From NCBI GenBank assembly GCA_036564195.1, contig DATCLA010000282.1:1-8148 (forward strand): a stretch of DNA of 8,148 nucleotides. The letters run 5' to 3'. Source of the stretch: DATCLA01 sp036564195. Its GTDB lineage: Bacteria; Bacillota; UBA4882; UBA8346. Position numbers and translations under genes: made by a program. The notes below the pieces were generated by a model, which had not been told where the DNA came from, made no database searches, and saw only the letters and a list, made by a program, of their open reading frames with translations. Below, piece by piece: positions 1-6,638 of the stretch (position 1 is its first letter; the number at the start of each line of letters is the position of its first letter).

Positions 1-30
1 ATTGTATACAGGATTCAATCTGATTTTTAC

Positions 31-59
31 TTGACATGAATGTTTGCGTCAACTAAAAT
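31..59 (+). promoter_or_regulatory. SigA-type promoter of gdhA
   Basis: A perfect -35 box TTGACA (31-36) is followed after exactly 17 bp by TAAAAT (54-59), one mismatch from the TATAAT consensus. The DNA upstream of -35 is AT-rich. Transcription would start near 66, giving a leader of roughly 50 nt before the ATG at 119. That leader holds the ribosome-binding site GGAGG (104-108, 10 nt spacing) and is too short for a known riboswitch. The hexamers and spacer length are identical to those of the IMP dehydrogenase promoter at 3080-3108. Confidence 0.8.
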
Positions 60-118
60 CAAGTCTGGAATTATTAATGTCAAAGCTTATTAATCTTTTG
101 AACGGAGGCTATTATTAA

Positions 119-1453
119 ATGTCTGTTATTTCTGAAATTTATGAAGGAGTATGTCAGCGCAATGCTAATGAACCTGAGTTTCTTCAGGCAGTTAAAGAAG
201 TTTTAGATTCCCTGGAACCGGTTTTAGATAAACATCCGGAGTATCTCAAAGCAGGAATTGTTGAGCGTCTCGTGGAACCGGAACGGCAGATTATCTTCCG
301 GGTGCCGTGGGTTGATGACAACGGTAAAGTACAAGTTAATCGCGGTTTCCGAGTTCAATTCAACAGTGCGATTGGGCCTTATAAGGGAGGATTAAGGTTT
401 CACCCTTCGGTTTATTTGGGAATCATCAAATTTCTCGGTTTTGAGCAAATTTTCAAAAACTCCCTCACCGGTCTGCCCATCGGCGGCGCCAAAGGCGGCA
501 GCGACTTTGACCCCAAAGGTAAATCCGATGCCGAAGTTATGCGTTTCTGTCAAAGTTTCATGACCGAACTGTACCGCCACATCGGTGCCGATCTGGACGT
601 TCCCGCCGGTGACATCGGAGTTGGCAGCCGTGAAATCGGTTATTTATACGGACAATACAAAAAAATCACCGGTTTATATACCGGAGTTTTAACCGGTAAA
701 GGGTTAACCTGGGGCGGTAGTCTGGTGCGGACTGAAGCTACCGGTTACGGCTTATGCTATTTTGTCGCTGAAATGATTAAGGCCAAAGGAAAGTCTTTTA
801 AAGGCGCCACCGTGATCATTTCCGGTTCCGGCAATGTAGCACTCTACGCTCTCCAAAAAGTTAATCAGTTAGGCGGAAAAGTAGTCGCCATGAGTGATTC
901 CAACGGCTATATTTACGATCCGGAAGGAATTAATTTCGATATTATCAAACAAATCAAAGAAGTCGAACGGAAACGGATCAAAGAATATATCAAGGTAAAA
1001 CCGCAGGCTCAATATCATGAAGGCTGCAGTGGGATCTGGAATGTTAAATGCGATATCGCCCTCCCCTGCGCCACTCAAAATGAGATCGATAAAGCTTCCG
1101 CTGAGCTCTTAGTGAAAAACGGGTGCTGGGCAGTAGGCGAAGGTGCCAACATGCCCTCCACTCCAGAAGCGATTGCAGTCTTCCGGAAACACCAGATCCT
1201 TTTTGCTCCAGCCAAAGCGGCCAATGCCGGCGGGGTAGCCACCTCCGCTTTAGAGATGACTCAAAACAGTATGCGCTATTCGTGGACCTTTGACGAAGTC
1301 GACGCCAAATTACAACAGATTATGGTCAATATCTATCGAACTGCTAGCCAGACTGCTAAAGATTACGGCTATGCCGATAACTTATTGGCCGGAGCCAATA
1401 TTGCCGGTTTCCTCAAAGTTGCCGAGGCAATGCTGGCCCAAGGAATTGTCTAA
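119..1453 (+). CDS. gdhA: Glutamate dehydrogenase, hexameric family I, probably NADP-dependent
   Basis: This 444-residue cytoplasmic enzyme interconverts 2-oxoglutarate plus ammonium with glutamate, and so links carbon and nitrogen metabolism. Its length is normal for the hexameric bacterial family (about 445-450). The N-terminal substrate domain carries the expected lysines: K89 in PYKGG, K113, catalytic K125 in LPIGGAKGGSDFDPKGKS, and catalytic D165 in VPAGDIGVG. These numbers match the Clostridium symbiosum enzyme. S376 sits at the conserved substrate serine. The Rossmann domain has GSGNVA (236-241). The strand-2 end reads SDSNG (259-263), resembling the SDSSG of NADP-specific E. coli GdhA rather than the NAD-specific clostridial form, so NADP use is inferred. 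The segment PSVYLG (96-101) departs from the usual PSVNLS. The ATG start is supported by GGAGG at 104-108. The gene appears monocistronic, between the promoter at 31-59 and the terminator at 1477-1515. Confidence 0.96.
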   Translation: MSVISEIYEGVCQRNANEPEFLQAVKEVLDSLEPVLDKHPEYLKAGIVERLVEPERQIIFRVPWVDDNGKVQVNRGFRVQFNSAIGPYKGGLRFHPSVYLGIIKFLGFEQIFKNSLTGLPIGGAKGGSDFDPKGKSDAEVMRFCQSFMTELYRHIGADLDVPAGDIGVGSREIGYLYGQYKKITGLYTGVLTGKGLTWGGSLVRTEATGYGLCYFVAEMIKAKGKSFKGATVIISGSGNVALYALQKVNQLGGKVVAMSDSNGYIYDPEGINFDIIKQIKEVERKRIKEYIKVKPQAQYHEGCSGIWNVKCDIALPCATQNEIDKASAELLVKNGCWAVGEGANMPSTPEAIAVFRKHQILFAPAKAANAGGVATSALEMTQNSMRYSWTFDEVDAKLQQIMVNIYRTASQTAKDYGYADNLLAGANIAGFLKVAEAMLAQGIV

Positions 1454-1476
1454 AACCCAACCAGTGCAAACCAGTT

Positions 1477-1515
1477 AATAAATAAAGTCCCTGAACACCG
1501 GGGACTTTATTTATT
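1477..1515. terminator. Bidirectional intrinsic terminator between convergent genes
   Basis: A perfect 15-bp inverted repeat (arms 1477-1491 and 1501-1515) encloses a 9-nt loop. The inner part is the GC-containing core GTCCC/GGGAC. The outer part is A/T-rich, so each strand presents a U-rich 3' arm (TTTATTTATT) after the core. It begins 23 nt after the gdhA stop and 21 nt after the IMP dehydrogenase stop on the other strand, so it can terminate both transcripts. Confidence 0.88.
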
Positions 1516-1536
1516 CCTAATCTGTTCTCGGAATAT

Positions 1537-3042
1537 TTACGAACCAAACTCATCCTCATTTTTAAGCATCACATCATGAGCTCCGCCTTCGCGGATTCCG
1601 ATGGCCGACACCAGAGTGATCCGGGCTTTCTGCTGTAACTCGGCAATAGTTAAAGCGCCACAATTACACATGGTTGATTTGATTTTACTGACTGTTAAAT
1701 CCAGATTATCCTTTAAACTGCCGGCATAGGGCACGTAAGAATCGACACCTTCTTCAAATGCAAGTTTACCTTCACTTCCCAAGTCGTAACGGTGCCAATT
1801 ACGCGCCCGGTTCGAACCCTCGCCCCAGTATTCTTTGACATAACTCATACCTTTACGAAGCTTACGCCCAGGACTTTCATCAAACCGGGCAAAGTACCGT
1901 CCCAGCATTACAAAGTCCGCGCCCATGGCCAATGCAAGAGTAATATGATAATCATGGACGATTCCCCCGTCCGAACAGAGCGGAACATAAATCCCGGTTT
2001 TTTCAAAATACTCATTCCTGGCTTTAGCCACTTCAATTACAGCAGTTGCCTGGCCTCGACCGATCCCTTTTTGTTCCCGGGTAATACAGATCGAACCGCC
2101 GCCGATTCCGATCTTGACAAAATCAGCGCCGCATTCCGCCAAGTATAAAAAGCCTTCGGCATCGACCACGTTACCGCCACCGATTTTAAGCCGTTCACCA
2201 TAGGTACTTTTAAGATATTTAATAGTCTCGCCCTGCCATTCGGTAAAACCATCCGAAGAGTCGACACAAAGTACGTCCGCTCCGGCTTCCAACAAAGCCG
2301 GAACCCGTTCCCGGTAGTCACGGGTGTTAATCCCGGCTCCGACCATCAACCGTTTCGAAGCATCCAACAATTCATCGGGATTTTCCTTATGGGAGGTATA
2401 ATCCTTGCGAAAGACCAGATAGCGTAAGTTACCCTGTTCATCTACAATCGGAAGACAGTTCAACTTATGTTTCCAGATCAGATCGTTGGCTTCGGAAAGA
2501 GTAATCCCTTCCTTTCCGAAGATTAAATGGGATAAAGGTGTCATATATTCACAAATTTTCGCCTCAGGCGAGCATTTACCAACCCGGTAATCCCGGCTGG
2601 TAATGATCCCCATCAATTTTCCTCCTGCAGTCCCGTCAGCGGTAACCGCAATAGTGGAATGACCGGTCCGTGCTGTTAAAGCCATTGCATCAGCTAAAGT
2701 GTCATCCGGTTTCAAATTCGAATCACTGGGGACAAACCCAGCTTTGTGATTTTTAACCCGGCGTACCATGTCAGCTTGAGCCTCAATGGGCTGCGATGCG
2801 TAAATAAAAGAAATACCCCCGCAACGAGCTAAGGCAATCGCCATATTATGGTCGGAAACCGCCTGCATAATTGCAGAAGCAAACGGAAGGTTAATCATTA
2901 ACGGTTTGCTCTCCCCCTTTTTATACCGGGAGATCGGGGTACGCAAACTTACATTATCGGGAATGCATTGCTTGGTGGTCAGATTAGGAATCAAAAGATA
3001 TTCACTGAAAGTTCGACTTGGTTCGTTGTAGTAGATAGCCAA
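1537..3042 (-). CDS. guaB: Inosine-5'-monophosphate dehydrogenase, Tritrichomonas-type
   Basis: This 501-residue cytoplasmic enzyme oxidises IMP to XMP with NAD+, the committed step of GMP synthesis. It is a TIM barrel with an inserted pair of CBS motifs at about 100-220. Visible active-site elements are D261 (VDSSDG), the catalytic loop GGGSICITR with C319, D358 (CSDGG), and the mobile flap WGEGSNRARNWHRY with the R418-Y419 dyad that activates water. From memory of Tritrichomonas foetus IMPDH (503 residues, MAKYYNEP start), all these residues have the same numbers there, and long segments around the catalytic loop and the C-terminal MCNCGALTI appear nearly identical. The usual bacterial GuaB is about 485 residues with a GPGSICTTR loop, so this is a distinct subfamily. 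The start codon is TTG, backed by GGGGG at 3053-3057 and by the N-terminal match to the T. foetus start. The gene has its own promoter and is likely transcribed alone. Confidence 0.95.
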   Translation of the reverse strand: MAIYYNEPSRTFSEYLLIPNLTTKQCIPDNVSLRTPISRYKKGESKPLMINLPFASAIMQAVSDHNMAIALARCGGISFIYASQPIEAQADMVRRVKNHKAGFVPSDSNLKPDDTLADAMALTARTGHSTIAVTADGTAGGKLMGIITSRDYRVGKCSPEAKICEYMTPLSHLIFGKEGITLSEANDLIWKHKLNCLPIVDEQGNLRYLVFRKDYTSHKENPDELLDASKRLMVGAGINTRDYRERVPALLEAGADVLCVDSSDGFTEWQGETIKYLKSTYGERLKIGGGNVVDAEGFLYLAECGADFVKIGIGGGSICITREQKGIGRGQATAVIEVAKARNEYFEKTGIYVPLCSDGGIVHDYHITLALAMGADFVMLGRYFARFDESPGRKLRKGMSYVKEYWGEGSNRARNWHRYDLGSEGKLAFEEGVDSYVPYAGSLKDNLDLTVSKIKSTMCNCGALTIAELQQKARITLVSAIGIREGGAHDVMLKNEDEFGS

Positions 3043-3060
3043 TAGCTAAGATCCCCCTTT
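3040..3060 (-). promoter_or_regulatory. Ribosome-binding site and TTG start of IMP dehydrogenase
   Basis: On the minus strand a purine-rich AAAGGGGGAT (3060-3051) lies 10 nt before TTG (3042-3040). No ATG precedes the conserved AIYYNEP sequence in frame, and the protein start matches the family start, so TTG is the initiation codon. The strong Shine-Dalgarno sequence may compensate for the weaker start codon. Confidence 0.75.
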
Positions 3061-3079
3061 ATTTATTAAAATTTTATCT

Positions 3080-3108
3080 ATTTTATAGCGAACATAGGTT
3101 GATGTCAA
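3080..3108 (-). promoter_or_regulatory. SigA-type promoter of the IMP dehydrogenase gene
   Basis: Read on the minus strand, TTGACA (3108-3103) is followed after 17 bp by TAAAAT (3085-3080). A start site near 3073 would give a leader of about 30 nt, too short for a purine riboswitch. The promoter lies between the response-regulator stop (3151) and the TTG start (3042), so this gene need not depend on the upstream operon. Confidence 0.78.
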
Positions 3109-3150
3109 GAGAAAGAAGATTAAAAATTATGCACCAAGGCCGACTAGTGA

Positions 3151-3945
3151 TTACCGGTTCAGTCCGTCCTTAAATTCACTGGGAGTCAGGCCCACATATT
3201 TACGAAACAGGGAGCTAAAGTAGTGGGAATCGCTATAGCCGACCAGACCGGCGACTTCATAGACCTTAATGGTCTTGTCTTTTAGGAGCTCTATTGCTTT
3301 GCTAATCCGGTAATTAGTAAGGTACTCTACAAAAGTATACCCGGTTTCCTGTTTAAACAACCGGCTGAGGTAACTTTCGGAGATGCCGGACTGAGCGGCG
3401 ATGATTTTCAAATTGAGATCTTCTCGGAAATGTTTTTTTAAGAAATCAATGGCTTCCCGAACATAACTTTCGGTGACTTTAACCTCATTTGCCAGGAACT
3501 GTTCTTTGAAGAACATGATCTTACTTTCACTAAGCAGGGCCAGACTATCCTGAACTTTTCGGTTCTGTTTCCGTTGACGAATTTCAGTTCCGAGCTTTTG
3601 GAGAACCTCTTCCAACTCACGATCATCAATCGGTTTTAATAGATAATCTTTAACCCCTAATTTCATGGCCTGCTTGGCATAATCAAACTCATTAAAACCA
3701 GAGATGATCAGGTACTCGGCATTAATTCTACGGGACAACTCCCTAATCAAGGCCAACCCGTCCATTTGCGGCATTCGAATATCGGTAATTACTAAGTCAG
3801 GCATGATTCTGATGGCAAGCTCCAGGCCTTCCCGGCCGTTAGCCGCTTCTCCTGCGACATCAAAACCATAATCATTCCATGGGGTAGTCAGGACCAGTCC
3901 TTTCCGGACCAATTGTTCATCCTCAACTACTATCACCTTAAGCAT
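3151..3945 (-). CDS. Two-component response regulator, YesN-like (receiver plus AraC-type DNA-binding domain)
   Basis: This is a 264-residue cytoplasmic transcription factor. The receiver domain (about 1-120) has the acidic pair E8/D9, phosphoacceptor D55 in ITDIRMPQMDG, the switch S82 (IISGFNEF) and K104 in LLKPID. A linker of about 40 residues leads to an AraC/XylS domain with two helix-turn-helices (about 163-262), including GISESYLSRLFKQETG and the signature VAGLVGYSDSHYFSSLFRKYVGLTPSEF. It follows the histidine kinase with an 8-bp overlap, and its Shine-Dalgarno GGGGAGGT lies inside the kinase gene. The two should be made together and form a cognate pair. By analogy with YesN and staphylococcal HptR it would activate transport genes, most simply the ABC transporter encoded upstream on the same strand. 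That target is inferred, since the promoter of that operon is outside the window. No convincing terminator follows the gene. Confidence 0.93.
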   Translation of the reverse strand: MLKVIVVEDEQLVRKGLVLTTPWNDYGFDVAGEAANGREGLELAIRIMPDLVITDIRMPQMDGLALIRELSRRINAEYLIISGFNEFDYAKQAMKLGVKDYLLKPIDDRELEEVLQKLGTEIRQRKQNRKVQDSLALLSESKIMFFKEQFLANEVKVTESYVREAIDFLKKHFREDLNLKIIAAQSGISESYLSRLFKQETGYTFVEYLTNYRISKAIELLKDKTIKVYEVAGLVGYSDSHYFSSLFRKYVGLTPSEFKDGLNR

Positions 3946-5704
3946 GCTTGACCTCCCCGGAGTTTTCCCGCTCCTGCTTTTCTAAAACCGCCGGCAGCCG
4001 CAATGTAACTTTAGTCCCCAGTCCCGGAAGGCTCTCCACCGACAGGCGGGACTGATCGCCGTAATATAACTTAATCCGCCGGTTAACATTGTAAATCCCA
4101 ATACTCTTTTGAGAACTCTGCAAAGCCAATTCGTGTTGCAGATCAGCCAATTGTTCCGGGGGAATTCCGACTCCGTCATCGATCACCTCAAAAACTAATG
4201 ACTGGTTGTCTAAATAGCCGTTAATCGTAAGCTGCCCGTAGCCGTCCTTCCCGTCCAAGCCATGAATAATTGCATTTTCAACCAGCGGCTGTAAGATCAG
4301 TTTCGGTATTTTGTATGAATAAATGGAGGAAGCTATTTTGAGGTCGGCTTTAAATTTATCGCTGTAACGGATCTTTTGGATCTCCAGATAACTTTGGATA
4401 TTTTCCATGGTTTCCCCAACCGTGATTAAATCAGCCTCACAACTGATACTGGAACGCAGTAACTTACCGAGTTGGGTGGCAATGGTCGAAATCTCCGGTA
4501 CCTGATTTAACTTTGCCAACCACTTAATTGAATCCAAAGTATTATATAAAAAATGCGGATTGATTTGAGCCTGGAGGGCCCGGAGTTCACAACTGCGCAG
4601 CTGGCGTTGTTTTTCCACCACATTTTCAATCAGTCTTTGCAAACGTTCGACCATACTGTTAAAACTGCAGCCTAACACGCCGAGTTCATCGGTACGCCGT
4701 AATTCGACCCGGACGGAGAGATCTCCCGCTTTCACCCGACTCATCGCACCTAACAACGACTGAATGGGTAGTGAGATACTCCGGGTAAACAATAAGGCCA
4801 GTACCAAACAGACAAGCAGCAGCCCCAGACTGGCCCAAAAAGTAAAATCCCGGATGTAGTTACTGTTCTCCAAAATCAGACTAACGGGTAGAGCCGCAAG
4901 AGTAATCAATTGTGAATAATTTGAAGTATGAAAGACCCATAGGTAACGCTGTCCAGTCTTTTCGCTGATGAAAGCACCGCAGCGGGTACGCAACACCCGG
5001 TCGCGATCGGCAAAATTAAAAAAGGTTCCGTCATATTTGGGATAGCGCAGATTAGCCAGAGTGTAAAAACGAGGATCAACAATCATAATGTCTAAATTCA
5101 GGTTAGTATTGAAATTATTACAAATCGTTTCCAGATGGGTTTTATAAATTTCAACTAGAACGTAACCGATGGGGCGATCCGCTTCATCACGAACTGCCCG
5201 GACAATCAAATAGACCACGTTATCTCCGGTGAGACTAATATAATTTAAAGGATAAATTATATAACCATTTTTAAGGGCATTCGCTCTCTGAAAGATTTCG
5301 GGTTCCTTAGTAAATTCGGGGTTATACCAATCAAGGCCGGGATGGGAGCAGATTTTAAGGGTACCCCGGGAATTGACAAGGTAAATGACTGCGTCCCGCC
5401 TGCGGGCAAATACCGACAGTTTGCTGCGGATCTTTTCGGAATCAGTTGTCTTACCGGTCAACAAGGCCTTGCGGACTAACTCGTCCTCGCGAATTAAACC
5501 AATAATAATCTCCCCGTATTCACTGGTGAGAATATCAATGTTTTCACTGATTTTGGCAACAGTCTGAACAGCCTGGCGGGTGAACGAATCTTGCAGAGTC
5601 TTGGTCAGCCAGACCGAAGTAACCCCGCCCATAAACAATAAAGGAATAATGCTAATCGTTACAAAGGCTAGAAATAACTTAGTGAAAAAATTAATTTTCC
5701 TCAT
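3938..5704 (-). CDS. Membrane sensor histidine kinase, YesM-like (Cache-type sensor, HAMP, HisKA_7TM-less His_kinase, HATPase)
   Basis: This 588-residue inner-membrane kinase has a first membrane helix at about 9-32 and an extracellular region at about 33-285, whose length and position fit a double-Cache sensor domain. A second membrane helix lies at about 288-308 and a HAMP linker at about 309-362. A His_kinase domain follows with the phosphoacceptor motif QAQINPHFLYNTLDSIKW (H384). The C-terminal ATPase has the N-box LQPLVENAIIHGL (N477), the G1 box DDGVGIP (509-515) and a second glycine motif SIGIYNVNRR (534-543). This architecture is the YesM/LytS-like class, whose members commonly sense carbohydrates or their derivatives. 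The ATG is the first in-frame start after a TAG 18 nt upstream. Its ribosome-binding site is weak (GGGA, about 12 nt away). An 83-nt gap without an evident terminator separates it from the HAD gene upstream, so co-transcription is plausible. The ligand is unknown. Confidence 0.93.
   Translation of the reverse strand: MRKINFFTKLFLAFVTISIIPLLFMGGVTSVWLTKTLQDSFTRQAVQTVAKISENIDILTSEYGEIIIGLIREDELVRKALLTGKTTDSEKIRSKLSVFARRRDAVIYLVNSRGTLKICSHPGLDWYNPEFTKEPEIFQRANALKNGYIIYPLNYISLTGDNVVYLIVRAVRDEADRPIGYVLVEIYKTHLETICNNFNTNLNLDIMIVDPRFYTLANLRYPKYDGTFFNFADRDRVLRTRCGAFISEKTGQRYLWVFHTSNYSQLITLAALPVSLILENSNYIRDFTFWASLGLLLVCLVLALLFTRSISLPIQSLLGAMSRVKAGDLSVRVELRRTDELGVLGCSFNSMVERLQRLIENVVEKQRQLRSCELRALQAQINPHFLYNTLDSIKWLAKLNQVPEISTIATQLGKLLRSSISCEADLITVGETMENIQSYLEIQKIRYSDKFKADLKIASSIYSYKIPKLILQPLVENAIIHGLDGKDGYGQLTINGYLDNQSLVFEVIDDGVGIPPEQLADLQHELALQSSQKSIGIYNVNRRIKLYYGDQSRLSVESLPGLGTKVTLRLPAVLEKQERENSGEVKHA
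3951..3958 (-). promoter_or_regulatory. Ribosome-binding site of the response regulator inside the kinase gene
   Basis: GGGGAGGT on the minus strand lies 5 nt before the ATG at 3945 and encodes G-E-V near the kinase C-terminus. The response-regulator ATG falls inside the kinase's last codons (reading CATGCTTAA), a typical arrangement for translational coupling of the pair. Confidence 0.8.
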
Positions 5705-5787
5705 TGTGCTGCCATTTCCCTAAATCCCCAAAGCTTAATTACTGATTAAATTCTACATTGATAAGGAATTACCTGCCCGATTCAATT

Positions 5788-6513
5788 TCAAATCCCCGGT
5801 TTCAAATGGACTGCAGCGATATTCGCCGTGCCAAATTCTAGACTAAACCCCTCCTCAACTTTAGCCAGACTCACCTTTGTAAAATCAGGGATCACTCCGA
5901 GAGCCCCGGCACTTAACAACCGGCCGGCCATTTCCGGCTGATGCAAGCCGATGCAGGCGCTTCCTGCAGCCACGGCTGCTTTGACTCCACTAACCGCATC
6001 CTCGAAGACCAGGCACTGACGAGGCGTTTTGCGAAGCTTCCGGGCAGCCAATTGATAAGCTTCCGGATGCGGTTTACCTTTTTTAATACAACCGGCTGTA
6101 ATTAAAGCATTAAAAGTATCATCCAAACCCAACTGGTGTAAAATCGCTTCCGCCCGCGGCTGTTCACTGCTGGTAACCAAGGCAGTAGGAATGCCGTTGC
6201 GTTTTAATTGTGCCAAAAAATGAAGTACACCGGGGATTCCGGAATACCGCTGTTGTTTTTCAAAATCCACCAGTTTTTGGAGAGCGACTGCGGTTTCAGC
6301 CGGAGACAGCGACGTGAATAATTTTTTTAAGGTATCACGAGCCGGGACGCCATAAATGTAATCTAAGATATCCTCCTCAGTCAACTTAATTCGGTATTCT
6401 CCGGCCAAGGTGCGCCAGAAATACACAATTGGGCCATTGGAATTGATCACTACGCCGTCCAAGTCAAATAGGAGCGCTTCAAAAGATAAGCGGTCACCGC
6501 AGCAAAATGTCAT
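5788..6513 (-). CDS. HAD-family phosphatase/phosphomutase, beta-phosphoglucomutase-like
   Basis: This 241-residue soluble hydrolase belongs to the HAD superfamily with a C1-type helical cap. Motif I is FDLDGVV (nucleophile D17, acid/base D19), motif II is LVTSS (T114/S115), motif III is K147 in KKGKPHPE, and motif IV is FEDAVSGVKAA (E171/D172). The cap lies at about 25-90. Relatives include beta-phosphoglucomutase, 2-deoxyglucose-6-phosphatase and glycerol-phosphatase; sequence alone does not separate mutase from phosphatase. The motif I third position is Asp, not the Ala of phosphonoacetaldehyde hydrolase, so phosphonate cleavage is unlikely. GAGGAG at 6525-6530 precedes the ATG by 11 nt. 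The gene sits between the ABC transporter and the two-component system, which suggests it acts on the imported compound, perhaps a phosphorylated sugar. This role is inferred. A terminator at 6571-6599 separates it from the ATPase gene, so it either has its own promoter, which I cannot identify firmly, or depends on read-through. Confidence 0.88.
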   Translation of the reverse strand: MTFCCGDRLSFEALLFDLDGVVINSNGPIVYFWRTLAGEYRIKLTEEDILDYIYGVPARDTLKKLFTSLSPAETAVALQKLVDFEKQQRYSGIPGVLHFLAQLKRNGIPTALVTSSEQPRAEAILHQLGLDDTFNALITAGCIKKGKPHPEAYQLAARKLRKTPRQCLVFEDAVSGVKAAVAAGSACIGLHQPEMAGRLLSAGALGVIPDFTKVSLAKVEEGFSLEFGTANIAAVHLKPGI

Positions 6514-6570
6514 TGTTTCTTCTACTCCTCTTTTTTTCGGTAATCGTTTCCTTAATTCTTAAAATGATTT

Positions 6571-6599
6571 AAAATAGCCTGGTGTTACCAGACTATTTT
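6571..6599 (-). terminator. Intrinsic terminator after the ABC transporter operon
   Basis: Two 12-nt arms (6571-6582 and 6588-6599) enclose a 5-nt loop. Transcribed from the minus strand, the stem is continuous, with one U-G wobble and a CTGG/CCAG top, followed by a U-rich stretch (CTATTTTAAATCATTTT). Read from the plus strand the wobble becomes a C-A mismatch, which favours minus-strand function. It begins 40 nt past the ATPase stop and precedes the HAD gene. Confidence 0.75.
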
Positions 6600-6638
6600 T
6601 GAAAAGTTTATTGGGTTTTAGTTTGGATAATTACCCAA

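Noticed and set aside
71..94. Direct repeat TTATTAAT in the gdhA leader
   Set aside because: Two 8-nt AT-rich copies are expected by chance in such a leader and show no dyad or known operator pattern.
392..2321. Open frames antisense to or out of frame with gdhA and the IMP dehydrogenase gene (such as 392-580, 869-1078, 1290-1478, 1792-2148, 2037-2321)
   Set aside because: They lie within well-conserved enzymes, have no recognisable domain and no consistent ribosome-binding site; they are shadows of the coding frames.
3043..3102. Purine riboswitch upstream of the IMP dehydrogenase gene
   Set aside because: The promoter at 3080-3108 leaves a leader of only about 30 nt, too short for any purine aptamer.
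3109..3150. Terminator after the response regulator
   Set aside because: There is a T-rich stretch but no stem with more than a few consecutive pairs, so no terminator can be claimed.
5705..5787. Promoter for the histidine kinase
   Set aside because: TAGAAT and TAATTA candidates lack a plausible -35 box at proper spacing; co-transcription with the HAD gene is simpler.
5788..6513. HAD protein as phosphonoacetaldehyde hydrolase (PhnX), pairing with a phosphonate transporter
   Set aside because: Motif I has D-L-D rather than the D-x-A typical of PhnX, which fits the phosphatase/phosphomutase group.
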